The notes below the pieces were generated by a model. It was not told the origin of the DNA and did not search any database. It saw only the letters and a list, made by a program, of their open reading frames with translations. The translations under genes were made by a program, and so were the position numbers. Shown piece after piece: positions 1 through 9,573 of a DNA stretch of 41,291 nt. Each line of letters begins with the position of its first letter. Within the stretch, counting starts at the first letter, position 1. Source of the stretch: Planctomycetota bacterium (lineage in GTDB: Bacteria; Planctomycetota; Phycisphaerae; WQYP01); contig JAJYDW010000034.1 of assembly GCA_021790385.1 (NCBI GenBank), forward strand, positions 1-41,291, written 5' to 3'.

Positions 1-241
1 TATTCGCACTAAATTACAGTCAGTACTGGCTGTCTTCGGCCTACTTTCCTGTCATCTTTATAGTAGGCGTGCTATACCCGGAAGTCAAAAAAAATGCCTG
101 CTTTTCTTAATGTTCCGCGGGTATTGCGGCCGCAAGCCTCCGCTAAAAAGTGATGTGGCTATTATTTAGCACCATCCATAGCCTCATGAAAATATGATGG
201 AACAGATATCCAATATAGCGGTTCGTTTCGGTGGGCTTGTT

Positions 242-1936
242 TTAAGGCCTGATCGATAACTTGGCCGGATCATAACGCTGGGCAATCGGCATCCGCCGAC
301 CCATCCCGAAGGCGCGGGAGGTAACCTTTAACCCCGGGGGCATTTGTTTGCGCTTGTATTCGTTGAGGTCCACCATGCGGGCCACACGCAGCACGGTGGC
401 CCGGTCGAAGCCGGCATCGATGATATTCCAAACCGATTGCTCTTCTTCTATGTATCGCTGCAGGATGGCATCCAGAACATCGTACGGCGGCAGGGTATCC
501 TGGTCTTTCTGGTTCGGCCGAAGTTCGGCACTCGGAGGCTTAATAAGTGTGCTTTCCGGAATAGGAGCACCATGACCGGATTGCGACCAGGTGGAGTTGA
601 TATATTTGGCAAGAGGATAAACCATGGTTTTTGGGACGTCACTGATTACGGCCAGGCCACCGGACATATCTCCATAAAGAGTGCAATAACCAGTGGCAAT
701 TTCACTTTTGTTACCCGTGGTCAACAGCAGGTGGCCGAACTTATTAGACAGCGCCATCAATAGATTCCCGCGAATACGGGCTTGCAGGTTTTCTTCTGTC
801 AGGCCGGGCTGGGTATGAGCGAAGCAATCTGCCAGTGTGTGTTCCATGGCCCTATGTACTTCCTCAATGGGCAAAACCTGGTATTGAATTCCCAGGGCAG
901 CGGCCAGATCTGCAGCATCCTTCCGGCTGTGCTCGCTGGAAAACCGGGACGGCAGTGATACGCCCAGTACGTGCTGTGGTCCAAGGGCATCGGCGGCAAT
1001 GGCGGCCACAACGGCGGAATCTATACCGCCGGAGAGGCCCAGCACCGCGGACTGAAATCCGCACTTCCGGGCATAATCCCGCAGGCCCAGTTTCAGGGCG
1101 GCATGGAGGGAAGCGATGCCTTCACGGGCGATGATCGGTGGGTGAGCAGCAACATTGGCGGCTGGCGCATTGAACTGAAGATCAAAGACGACCAGGTCTG
1201 TGGAAAAATCTGCAGCCTGGGCCAGAAGGTTGCCGTGGGCATCAAAGGCCATGGAGTTGCCGTCGAAGATAAGCTCGTCATTGGCCCCAATCTGATTGAC
1301 GTAAACGATGGGGATGTTCCATCGGGACGCCTGATGGCTGATGAGTTTACGCCGAAACTCGTTTTTTCCCAAAACGAAAGGAGAGGCACTAAGGTTAAAA
1401 AGAATTTGTGCTCCGCCTCGGGCTAATTGCTCCACGGGATTAATATGATAAAGCTGTCGGCTGAAAATCTGTTCATCATTCCACAGGTCTTCGCAAATGG
1501 AAAGACCTAATTGATGGCCATCCAAAGGAGCGATTTGCACGTTGGGTCCGGGTTCAAAATAGCGGCTTTCGTCGAAAACATCGTAGGTGGGCAGAAGGTT
1601 TTTATAGGCCCTGGCCAGTATGGTGGAATCTCGCAGCAGCACGGCAGCATTATAAAGCGGGCGACCCGCAGTGGCGGTATTGGGGATGACGCACCCCAGC
1701 AGACACGCAATGTTCTGGCTGGCCGCGGCGATAACATCCACGGATTCCGCCATTTGAGCCAGCACACTGGGCTTAAGCAATAAATCTCGTGGCGGATAAC
1801 CAATGATGGCCAGTTCGGAGAATACCACCAGATCAACCTGTTGGCGGCGGGCATCGTGTACGGCACTCAGGATGGCCTGCGTGTTGCCGGCAATATCTCC
1901 GACAGTCGGATTGGTTTGAGCTATGGCTATGCGCAT
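242..1936 (-). CDS. nadE: Glutamine-dependent NAD+ synthase
   Basis: This enzyme makes NAD+ from deamido-NAD+, ATP and glutamine-derived ammonia, the last step of NAD biosynthesis. The 564-residue product has an N-terminal nitrilase-type glutaminase domain with the expected triad Glu41 (FSELAIIGYPPRDL), Lys112 (RAYKNLLP) and Cys148 (LSICEDLWN). A C-terminal synthetase domain follows, with the ATP-binding loop SGGIDSA at residues 302-308. The length fits the two-domain family. The frame is open for 73 more codons upstream, but ATG at 1936 gives the family N-terminus MRIAIAQ and has a GGAG ribosome site 7 bases before it. It lies 41 bases downstream of the ketoacyl synthase on the same strand, so co-transcription is likely. 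Identification is secure. Confidence 0.96.
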   Translation of the reverse strand: MRIAIAQTNPTVGDIAGNTQAILSAVHDARRQQVDLVVFSELAIIGYPPRDLLLKPSVLAQMAESVDVIAAASQNIACLLGCVIPNTATAGRPLYNAAVLLRDSTILARAYKNLLPTYDVFDESRYFEPGPNVQIAPLDGHQLGLSICEDLWNDEQIFSRQLYHINPVEQLARGGAQILFNLSASPFVLGKNEFRRKLISHQASRWNIPIVYVNQIGANDELIFDGNSMAFDAHGNLLAQAADFSTDLVVFDLQFNAPAANVAAHPPIIAREGIASLHAALKLGLRDYARKCGFQSAVLGLSGGIDSAVVAAIAADALGPQHVLGVSLPSRFSSEHSRKDAADLAAALGIQYQVLPIEEVHRAMEHTLADCFAHTQPGLTEENLQARIRGNLLMALSNKFGHLLLTTGNKSEIATGYCTLYGDMSGGLAVISDVPKTMVYPLAKYINSTWSQSGHGAPIPESTLIKPPSAELRPNQKDQDTLPPYDVLDAILQRYIEEEQSVWNIIDAGFDRATVLRVARMVDLNEYKRKQMPPGLKVTSRAFGMGRRMPIAQRYDPAKLSIRP

Positions 1937-1977
1937 GCGAAAACTCCGAAATAAGCATAACTGGTTATGGAGGTGTT

Positions 1978-3102
1978 TCAACCATTTGACTTTAAGTCGC
2001 ACAAAGCTATGTGGCCGCCAAAGCCCTGACCGATAGTGATGCTGCGGGATTTTGGTTGCAGGAGATTTCCAGGCAGCGTTTGTTGACGTTGATGGCACAA
2101 CGCCGAAAGCGTCAGGCTGATAAGCCCGGCCGCACCTAAGGCGTGTCCAAGCCATTCTTTAGAAGAGAAGACTTCGGGGGTTACACCAAACACCTGACGA
2201 ATAGCGGATAATTCGAATAGATCGCCGTGCGTACCAGCGGCATGGGCATGGATAAAATTCGGCGGTGGCAAGGCGGAAAAGGATTTTAATCCACCAATGA
2301 GCGCGCCGGCTAAAGGGTCCGTGCGAACGAGATGGGTAGCGTCGGCACCAGTCCACGAATTTTCAATAATAAGATCACCGGGAGATTGGGTTCTTTCCAG
2401 ACAAATTGCCGCTGCGCCTTCAGATATAAAAAATCCACCACCCTGCGGCGCAAAGGGATGGCAGCGACGGTGGCCATCCATTTCGCGCCGAGCCAGAACC
2501 CCGAGATTATCAAAACTGTTTTCAAATATAGGGTGCAGCGATGCATCGGCGGCTACCACCAGGGCCTGCCGGCAATAGCCAGAAACCAAAGCCATTCGAG
2601 CGTAATGAATCGCGATTAAGGCTCCGGCGCACGCCCCGACAAAGGTGCCATATACCGGCAAATCCAGGGCGGCGGAAATGGCCAGGGCGATAGCGGCGGG
2701 GCCATGGCCGACGTGCCACGCCAGCGAGGCGTTAACGCCGGCCGGGCCGGCCTCCCGGAGACGGCGACAGGCTTCGAGGCTGGAAAGAATAGGGCCTTTG
2801 CTGGTGGCAACAAACAGTGCCGTATCCGACTGTTGTTTGACTTGGAGCCGGTCAGCGTGCTCTAATGCCTGGCACGCCGCAATAAGGCCCAGGCGAATGA
2901 CACGATCAGGCATGATGTTGCCAAGACGGTCGAGCCGGAGATACTGGCTATAGCGAGTTTCCTGCTGTTGCAGAATTTGGTCTGAAATAACGCCATGGTC
3001 GATGATCTTGTGGTCCGCGCGAATAGCCTGCCAATTGGCGTCGGCGGTCACGCCCAGTGGAGTAATTAATCCCAGGCCTTGAATGGAGACATTCTTCTTC
3101 AC
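1978..3102 (-). CDS. Beta-ketoacyl-ACP synthase family protein (FabF-like thiolase fold)
   Basis: This is a 374-residue condensing enzyme of the KAS I/II fold. Such enzymes extend acyl-ACP chains with malonyl-ACP in fatty acid or polyketide synthesis. The putative Cys-His-His triad is visible: Cys158 in VGACAGA, His292 in AAGTHGD and His320 in LGHALGAAG. The middle motif is GTHGDLFE rather than the usual GTxTxxND, and the protein is shorter than FabF (about 410 residues), so it may be a specialised paralogue and not the housekeeping FabF. The start is GTG at 3102 with no clear ribosome site. No acyl carrier protein or ketoreductase gene is nearby. The fold is secure; the substrate is unknown. 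Confidence 0.85.
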   Translation of the reverse strand: MKKNVSIQGLGLITPLGVTADANWQAIRADHKIIDHGVISDQILQQQETRYSQYLRLDRLGNIMPDRVIRLGLIAACQALEHADRLQVKQQSDTALFVATSKGPILSSLEACRRLREAGPAGVNASLAWHVGHGPAAIALAISAALDLPVYGTFVGACAGALIAIHYARMALVSGYCRQALVVAADASLHPIFENSFDNLGVLARREMDGHRRCHPFAPQGGGFFISEGAAAICLERTQSPGDLIIENSWTGADATHLVRTDPLAGALIGGLKSFSALPPPNFIHAHAAGTHGDLFELSAIRQVFGVTPEVFSSKEWLGHALGAAGLISLTLSALCHQRQQTLPGNLLQPKSRSITIGQGFGGHIALCDLKSNG

Positions 3103-3290
3103 AGGTGCAAGAATACGCTAAAATTGATGGGCTCGCACGGATCTACCCGGTGACCGACCAGTGAAGTCGGATTTTTGCCGGCGGCCACGGAATATGATCC
3201 AATCTATTTGCACGGCTACTGTTTGCCAATGCCGCTGTCACGTTAAATAACCCGGTCGGCAGTGTGCCGGTATTGGAAGGAGTATCCGAA

Positions 3291-3335
3291 ATGATTGATT
3301 GGTGCAATAATGCCATAGATGGTAGCTTTGATTAA
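3291..3335 (+). CDS. Possible 14-codon leader peptide ORF
   Basis: A short frame (MIDWCNNAIDGSFD, then TAA) follows a strong ribosome-binding site: AAGGAG ends 8 bases before the ATG. It lies in the 287-base gap between the divergent ketoacyl synthase and isomerase genes, about 55 bases before the isomerase start, so it could be a translated leader. No run of a single amino acid and no clear attenuator hairpin was seen. It may be chance. Confidence 0.25.
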   Translation: MIDWCNNAIDGSFD

Positions 3336-3389
3336 GCACAGCGTTAGGTCTGCATTGGCGAACAGATTGGTCCGATTTGGAGAACAAGG

Positions 3390-4175
3390 GTGAAAATCTC
3401 TATTGCGTCCTTTTCCTTTCATGGTTTGCGTAGCTCTGGCATGATGGATTTTTTTTCGTACGTCGAGGCGGTAAAGTACCGCTATCGTCTGGATACCGCA
3501 GACATTTGGAACGGCATTGCAGGGCCGGATTCACTGCTGTTGGATTCGGCGTTTCAAAAAAAAATGTGTGAGGCTTTAGCGGAGCGTGAAATGAGCGTGG
3601 CCAATTACCACGTGGATGGTTGCCATTTATGGGAAGATGATCCCGCCAAACGGCACCAGCACCGCGCGACGGCAATTCACCACTTGCATCTAAGCAAGGT
3701 CATCGGAGCCAAAACCATACGCATTGACGCCGGTGGCACCGGCAAAATGTGGACTCCCGAACAGTTTGATTACATTGTGAAAGGCTTTCGCGAATATTGC
3801 GCTATCGCTGCAGACTTTGGTGCTAAGGTGGGGCCGGAATCCCATTGGGGGCCGGAACTTGTGCCGGACAATATGGAGCGTCTGGCGAAAGCCGTGGACA
3901 GCCCGGCCTTTGGTATTTTGCTGCATATCGGCCACTGGGAGGGCGTGGCGGCAGCGGAAGAGGGAGATCGGCGGCTGGCGAAATGGGCGATGCATACCCA
4001 TGTGGACGCCAATATCACGAAAACGCGTCTGGAATCGGCGATGAAGATACTTTTGGAGGCCGGCTACAGCGGATATTGGGGCGTGGAACATTACTCAGGC
4101 AAAAACGAATATGCGGAAGTGGAATATCAAATAGCAGAAGTGAAACGGGTGCTGGCGAAAATAGCCGCTGCTTAG
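3390..4175 (+). CDS. Sugar phosphate isomerase/epimerase (AP-endonuclease-2-like TIM barrel)
   Basis: This 261-residue protein belongs to the xylose-isomerase-like TIM-barrel superfamily, whose members isomerise or epimerise sugars, inositols or hydroxypyruvate with a divalent metal. Motifs fitting strand ends and metal ligands are GPESHWGPE (about residue 150), HTHVDANI (about residue 208) and WGVEHYSG near the C-terminus. The start is GTG at 3390 with a GGAGAA ribosome site just upstream. A Gfo/Idh/MocA oxidoreductase follows after about 100 bases. That pairing is common in planctomycete sugar catabolism and suggests a shared, unidentified sugar substrate. Confidence 0.85.
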   Translation: MKISIASFSFHGLRSSGMMDFFSYVEAVKYRYRLDTADIWNGIAGPDSLLLDSAFQKKMCEALAEREMSVANYHVDGCHLWEDDPAKRHQHRATAIHHLHLSKVIGAKTIRIDAGGTGKMWTPEQFDYIVKGFREYCAIAADFGAKVGPESHWGPELVPDNMERLAKAVDSPAFGILLHIGHWEGVAAAEEGDRRLAKWAMHTHVDANITKTRLESAMKILLEAGYSGYWGVEHYSGKNEYAEVEYQIAEVKRVLAKIAAA

Positions 4176-4274
4176 CATAAATAAGCAGCGGATGAGGCCA
4201 AGCTGCGCAGTTTCTGCAGGTTAAGACCTTGGGGCAGGACAAGCCTGAAGAATGTTATAACGGTTACATTATGG

Positions 4275-5402
4275 ATGATGCAACGCATGAAAAATATGAA
4301 TAAAACTATACGTATCGGTATTGTGGGTACAGGTATCATCGGCAAGGCTCACCTGGAAACATATTCTAAAATGCCCGGGGTGGAATTGGTGGCCGCGTGC
4401 GATATCAATACGCCGGAACTGAATCGCGTGGCTGATCGCTTCAAAATTCCCCATAAGTATGTCAACTTCCGCGAACTGCTCAAGCGGAAAGACATTGATG
4501 CAGTGGATGTATGTTTACACAACAATCTACATGCACCGGTGACTATCGCTGCGCTGGAGGCGGGCAAAGATGTGTACTGCGAAAAGCCCATGGCCGGAGC
4601 GTATATTGACGCCCAACGTATGCTGGATACCGCTCGGAAATGTCGACGAAAACTTTCCATACAACTCAACACCCTTTTTGCCAGGGAAACACAATTGGCC
4701 CGGCGTCTCATTGAAACCGGCAAGCTCGGACACATTTACCACGCCCGGTCGGCGGGTTTTCGTCGCAGAGGCCGGCCTTACGTGGATGGTTATGCCACCA
4801 AAAACTTTGTGCAAAAGAACATTGCTGGTGGTGGAGCGCTTTATGACATGGGCGTATACCACATTGCCCAGGTCCTGTTTCTCTTAGGTTTGCCCAAGTT
4901 AGAGCAGATCAGTGGTCGCACCTTTCAGGAAACGGCCATGGATCCTGCCCGTCGAGCGAGCAGTCGGTATTCCGTAGAAGAATTGGGCTTGGGTTTGGCC
5001 CGCTTTTCCGGAGGAATCGCCATGGAAATTATTGAATCATGGGCGATTCACCTCGATGGATTCGACAGCAGTTACATTGTGGGCAGCGCTGGCGGCCTGC
5101 GTCTGTCTCCACTGAGCTATCATGCGACGACTCCTGAGGACCTGGAAATTAACACCGCCTTTGAAACAGAGACTATTCTGGGCCGTTGGCATTCGCTTAA
5201 TGCGCGACAGGTTTATTACGATTCTTCCCAGAGTCACTGGATCGGGGCGTTGCGCGGGGCGGTAGATCTGCTGCCGTCCGCTGAAACTGCACTGCTGACG
5301 ATGTTGGTGAGCGAGGGTATTTATCTTTCAGAAAAACTCCGCCGTGAGGTCACCGCCGACGAAATTGCGTCCATGTCAAAATCAACGGCGGTCAAGCTGT
5401 AA
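4275..5402 (+). CDS. Gfo/Idh/MocA family oxidoreductase
   Basis: This is an NAD(P)-dependent dehydrogenase of the glucose-fructose oxidoreductase/inositol dehydrogenase family, about 375 residues long, cytoplasmic (no signal peptide). The N-terminal Rossmann fold shows IGIVGTGIIGKAHLETY. The family motif EKPMA, whose lysine is usually catalytic, lies near residue 100 (DVYCEKPMAGAY). The C-terminal half fits the family's substrate domain. Three in-frame ATG codons lie at 4275, 4287 and 4296 and the exact start is uncertain. A TATAAC box lies at 4256-4261 without a good -35. It probably oxidises a sugar or polyol handled with the upstream isomerase; the substrate cannot be read from sequence. 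Confidence 0.9.
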   Translation: MMQRMKNMNKTIRIGIVGTGIIGKAHLETYSKMPGVELVAACDINTPELNRVADRFKIPHKYVNFRELLKRKDIDAVDVCLHNNLHAPVTIAALEAGKDVYCEKPMAGAYIDAQRMLDTARKCRRKLSIQLNTLFARETQLARRLIETGKLGHIYHARSAGFRRRGRPYVDGYATKNFVQKNIAGGGALYDMGVYHIAQVLFLLGLPKLEQISGRTFQETAMDPARRASSRYSVEELGLGLARFSGGIAMEIIESWAIHLDGFDSSYIVGSAGGLRLSPLSYHATTPEDLEINTAFETETILGRWHSLNARQVYYDSSQSHWIGALRGAVDLLPSAETALLTMLVSEGIYLSEKLRREVTADEIASMSKSTAVKL

Positions 5403-5420
5403 CCCGGTCCCGGGAAGCGT

Positions 5421-6824
5421 CTATGCGACGGCAACTAATCGGGACTCTCTGGCTATCGACGACAGCAGTCGCTGCGCCAGGGCGTGGCTTTGTCTGCGGA
5501 TATCCGGTACCGCCACAATTTCATACCAACGGCCACGCGTGGTGGGGCCTATGGTACAGAGCGTGTCAGAGACGTTGCCAGTGGCGTTAATCAGTCCGCC
5601 GTCATCAGCAACATCCAAACCTAAGCGATGTGCATTAGGGCGGATCAGGCCCTGCCTTAGCATTGATTGAATCAGCGGGTCTTGGTTGCGGGCAATGTTG
5701 GTTTCCGGGCCGGTACAGTTTACCACCACATCGACACGAATCGTCAAAGTGTGATCGTTGGAGCCGCGTGGGCGTATAACAATGTTTACCGGGTTGGCAG
5801 GTTGTGCGTTGGGTGCAATGTCGATGATCTTGCCGGCCATGATTCGCAATTGCCCAGTCTGGATCATGGCTTGAATCTGCCCGGCAACTTCCGGCGCGAT
5901 GCGATGCCGGTGCGATTCCCAGTAGGGGGCCAGATGTTGCAGAAATGCGTTTTGTTCGCGGTGATTCAGGCTTCGCCATAATTCCTGGGTTTTGCCGCGC
6001 AACGCATTGACCACCTCACGCCAATCGCCACCACTTTCGGCCCGGCTTCGCCCAGTGGTGCAAAATTTTCGCCGCCGCAGTCGTAACCGGTTAACTTGCC
6101 ATTCAGCCGGATCATCCGATTTCAAACTGTGGTGCGATTGTGGTGCCAAACCTCGCCGTGACAGGGCAACAATCGGTCCGCGATGTTGTAATTTTGCCAG
6201 AGAAATAACGGTATCCACCATGGTCAAGCCTGTGCCCACAATAAGTACCGAGGCGTTATGATCAATCCATTCAATGATGGAATAATTCCATGGTTCTGCT
6301 ATCAGATGCCCAGCCGGAACAGCCGCCAGAAGACCTTGCGCCGGTGCGGCATGCCCTGTGGCCAACACCAGTTTGTTCACTCGAGCTACTTGTCCACTGC
6401 GGGTATGAAGCAAAAAAACTGATCAATAGCCAGGACGTCCGTTACATCATCGGTAATTGTTTCGACTATCGCACCGTGAGAGGATGGAACATGGCTTTTT
6501 TCAAGCAGATCTGGAATATACCAGCCATATACCATGCGCGAAACAAACTGGTTGCGAATCTCCTTATCTGCACGGATATAAGGGGCTGCGCGCCGATCTC
6601 GCAGTAGAAATTTGACAAAATCATCGGGATCATCATCCAGTCCGCTCATACCGCCGGCGGGAACATTCAGCAGATGTTCTGGATTTGTGGTGGAGTATGC
6701 GGCACCAAGGCCGTGCCGGCGACGTCGTTCAAAAAGTAAAACATGTGTGGGTTCCTTGGCCTGGCGATAAATTAAATGCCAGCGCCGCACCCGAATAACC
6801 TGCACCGATAATTCCTATCATCAT
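5421..6824 (-). pseudogene. FAD/NAD(P)-binding oxidoreductase gene, interrupted by two frame changes
   Basis: Three overlapping frames together encode one protein of the FAD/NAD(P)-binding family (COG4529-like). It starts at ATG 6824 with an AAGGA ribosome site 8 bases upstream and reads MMIGIIGAGYSGAALAFNL, a dinucleotide-binding motif. Near 6764-6772 the frame must change to continue as RQAKEPTHVLLFER, AAYSTTNPEHLLNVPAG and so on. Near 6412-6418, a run of seven T on the coding strand, it must change again (-1 or one extra T) to continue with LLHTRSGQVARVNKLVLATGHAAP and the rest. The parts add up to about 465 residues, normal for the family. Either the gene is dead, the assembly has two indels, or the T7 site is a real slippage site. 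Confidence 0.8.
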
Positions 6825-7005
6825 GATGTAGTCCTTATTTTTCCAAGATGGCGAATCAACGCCGCCACCAAAAACATCACCTTGGTGATAGCCCCTGGCA
6901 AATCATAATAAAAATATATTAAATTTATATCTATTATAATTACAGGTAATACAACTCTTAGAATCTTCCAGCGGGTCGGAGGGGCGGCACGTGGCCGGCC
7001 GCTGG

Positions 7006-7638
7006 TTATAGATGCTCCAGCCATGGATTACTGTGGCGTTCGGCACCGATGGTGGTGGGCGGACCGTGACCACAGCGCACATCCGTTTCATCCGGCAATT
7101 TCAATATATGAGCCAGGGAAGCGGCCATGTCACGCGCATTGGAATCGGGTAGATCGGTACGGCCAATGGAGCCGGCAAAGAGCAAATCTCCGGCGAACAG
7201 CACACTCTCGGCGGGACAATACAACGCTACATGGCCGGGGGAGTGCCCTGGGGTAAACAGCACCTGGAATTCTAACTTGCCTATTTGAAGCTTCTGCTCA
7301 TCTTCCAGGTAACCCGTCGCTTTGCGCGATGGAATGACAAATGGCAGTGCCATGAGCAAACTGATGGGGCGAATTAGTTTCGGTTCATCTAGGCGATGAA
7401 TCAACACTGCTGCTTGCGGATAGGAATCGGTGACCACCTGATGGTCTGCAATGTGATCCCAATGACCATGCGTTAGCAGTAGCTGCGTAATCTGGTAGTT
7501 TTGATGTGTGGCAATGTTCAGCAGTGGAGCAACCGTGGAATAGGGTGCATCGATCACGGCCGCCATGCCCGTCGTTTCGTCCACAACGAGGTATCCATTG
7601 GTAGCAACTGGGCCGCCGGTATTGACGTGAATTTTCAT
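7006..7638 (-). CDS. MBL-fold metallo-hydrolase (glyoxalase II-like)
   Basis: This 210-residue metallo-beta-lactamase-fold hydrolase carries the full metal motif: THGHWDH for the first site, then His in GHSPGHVAL, Asp in LFAGDLLFAGSIGRTD and His in CGHGPP. GDLLFAGSIGRTD is typical of small glyoxalase-II-like and persulfide-dioxygenase-like thioesterases. It probably hydrolyses a thioester such as S-lactoylglutathione or a related thiol conjugate; the substrate is not certain. The frame opens 6 codons further at a TTG, but ATG 7638 gives the usual MKIHVNTGGPVATNGYLV start. It lies divergent from the pentose phosphate cluster. Confidence 0.88.
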   Translation of the reverse strand: MKIHVNTGGPVATNGYLVVDETTGMAAVIDAPYSTVAPLLNIATHQNYQITQLLLTHGHWDHIADHQVVTDSYPQAAVLIHRLDEPKLIRPISLLMALPFVIPSRKATGYLEDEQKLQIGKLEFQVLFTPGHSPGHVALYCPAESVLFAGDLLFAGSIGRTDLPDSNARDMAASLAHILKLPDETDVRCGHGPPTTIGAERHSNPWLEHL

Positions 7639-7787
7639 GAAACAATTGTACTCCAACGGAACTCTCGGAGCCAGAAACTAATTGTGGAATTCGGAGACGT
7701 ACATCTGCTTGACTAATCTGCCTCCCGGGCAGTAGCCTTGCAAATGCTCTGCTATGTTGCAATCGCACCAAATGAGGTATCCATGTT

Positions 7788-8570
7788 ATGCCCAGTCCGA
7801 ACATTCGTGTCATAAAAAATTCCAGTGACCTTGCGGCAGCCGCAGCAGATGCTGTGATTCACGCGGCCAGGGAGGCTATTCAGGCCCGTGGTCGTTTCAC
7901 CATCGCATTATCCGGCGGTTCCACTCCGGAAAAAGCTTACGAATTGCTGGCCAAGCCACCCAGAGTCGCACAATTGGATTGGTCGCGAGTTCATATTATT
8001 TTTGGTGATGAACGTTTTGTTCCGCTGGATGATCCGCGCAGCAACTATGGCATGGCGGCCCGAACGCTGCTGGCACATGTTCCCATTCCACGATCCCAGA
8101 TTCTGGCTGTTCCAACACATCTGGCCAGTGCGAATGCCGCGGCCCAGGCGTATTGCCATCTGGTAGCGGGCCATCTTGCAATCGGCCCCGACGGTCCCCC
8201 TCCCAGGCTGGATCTTATTTTGCTTGGCCTCGGCGATGACGGCCACACCGCTTCGCTCTTTCCGGGCAAGGTAGCGCTGGATGAACGCAAGGCGTGGTTT
8301 ATCCATTCGTCGCCGGGCGTGTTGCCTCCTCCCGTGGATCGCATCACTGCTACCTTTCCCCTGCTCAATGCCGGCCGATGGGTGATATTTCTGGTAGCCG
8401 GCGAAAAGAAGAAGAATATCGTTCACGCAGTACTTACCGATCAGTCGCTTAAATATCCCGCAGCCCGGATATCGCCGGATACCGGCAATGTCCTCTGGCT
8501 GCTGGATTCCGCTGCAAATGGTGCTGACAATTACCGCAGCGAACAGCCTTTAGCCAGCGGCGGCACGTGA
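7788..8570 (+). CDS. pgl: 6-phosphogluconolactonase
   Basis: This enzyme hydrolyses 6-phosphogluconolactone to 6-phosphogluconate, the second step of the oxidative pentose phosphate pathway. The 260-residue protein has the SugarP_isomerase fold with family motifs: LSGGSTPEKAYELL near residue 42, HIIFGDERFVPLDDPRSNYGMA and LGLGDDGHTASLFPG. The start is ATG 7788 with GAGGT about 9 bases upstream. It begins a plus-strand cluster with gnd and zwf, so all three oxidative-branch enzymes lie within 4.4 kb. Identification is supported by both motifs and context. Confidence 0.95.
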   Translation: MPSPNIRVIKNSSDLAAAAADAVIHAAREAIQARGRFTIALSGGSTPEKAYELLAKPPRVAQLDWSRVHIIFGDERFVPLDDPRSNYGMAARTLLAHVPIPRSQILAVPTHLASANAAAQAYCHLVAGHLAIGPDGPPPRLDLILLGLGDDGHTASLFPGKVALDERKAWFIHSSPGVLPPPVDRITATFPLLNAGRWVIFLVAGEKKKNIVHAVLTDQSLKYPAARISPDTGNVLWLLDSAANGADNYRSEQPLASGGT

Positions 8571-8674
8571 AGAACATTCTGCGGTGCGAGCCATACCTTA
8601 TCCACGCACTATGCTTACGCACACTCCATTTGGTGCCTATAATAACCTGTGTTGGTCTTAAAGGATGTGGTGCT

Positions 8675-9505
8675 ATGTCCACAATTCTGCCCGTAAAGTC
8701 TAAATCAGTGCGGTTGTTAATTGCCGATGTGGATGGCACGCTGGTAACAAGAGGAAAACGTCTTACGCCTCGTGTCCGCAGTGTCGTGCGGAAATTGCAC
8801 GCGGCTGGGATTAAATTCGCCATTACCAGTGGCCGACCGCCGCGCGGCATGTCCATGTTGATTCGGCCACTGCACATTACCACGCCGATTGCCGCCTTCA
8901 ATGGTGGGCTTTTTGTCCGGCCGGATTTGAGTATCATTGACCAGAAGGTGCTGCCGGTCGAGGTTGCCCAAAAAGTCCTCCAGGCCGTTGCAGACCATCA
9001 CCTGGACGTATGGGTGTATCGCGGGAACGACTGGCTGGTATTGAAAAAAGGCGGTCCGCATGTGCATAGCGAGAGCTGGACCGTGAAGTTTAAACCTCTA
9101 GTAGTAGCTGATGTGGGCACGGTACTGACGCATGTGGTAAAAATTGTTGGCGTCAGCGATGACTTGGCGGCGGTGGCCCGGGCCGAGGCGGATATTCGGC
9201 AGAATTTTGGCCAACACGTATCCGCCGCCCGTTCCCAGCCCTATTACCTGGATATAACCCATCCGGACGCCAACAAGGGCGGGGTGGTGCGCCGGCTGTC
9301 AAGGGAGCTTAAAATTCCAGCAGCGCAAATAGCCACCATCGGAGATATGCCCAATGATGTGCTTATGTTTGCACTTAGTGGTATCAGCATAGCCATGGGT
9401 AACGCCGATGCGCAGGTGCAACGGGCGGCACGGCACGTAACTGCATCCAATGAAGAGGAGGGGTTTGCCTTGGCTGTCGAGAAGTATATTCTTGAAGGGC
9501 GGTGA
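8675..9505 (+). CDS. HAD-superfamily phosphatase, Cof-type (IIB)
   Basis: This 276-residue cytoplasmic HAD hydrolase shows motif I as IADVDGTLVTRGKRLT, an early TSGRPPRGM (motif II region), a type IIB cap and the C-terminal motif IGDMPNDVLMFALSG. Cof-type enzymes dephosphorylate sugar phosphates, nucleotides or cofactors with Mg2+. The frame reaches back to a GTG at 8567 that overlaps the end of pgl, but ATG 8675 has an AAGGA site 9 bases upstream and gives a compact N-terminus. Its position between pgl and gnd suggests a role on a phosphorylated sugar, perhaps removing a side product; this is inference. Confidence 0.9.
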   Translation: MSTILPVKSKSVRLLIADVDGTLVTRGKRLTPRVRSVVRKLHAAGIKFAITSGRPPRGMSMLIRPLHITTPIAAFNGGLFVRPDLSIIDQKVLPVEVAQKVLQAVADHHLDVWVYRGNDWLVLKKGGPHVHSESWTVKFKPLVVADVGTVLTHVVKIVGVSDDLAAVARAEADIRQNFGQHVSAARSQPYYLDITHPDANKGGVVRRLSRELKIPAAQIATIGDMPNDVLMFALSGISIAMGNADAQVQRAARHVTASNEEEGFALAVEKYILEGR

Positions 9506-9573
9506 GGTGGGGGGATAGAGTCCAGCAGCGACTGAAAAAATGCGCTACTGCTAGCTGAAAACAGGAGTTCAAC

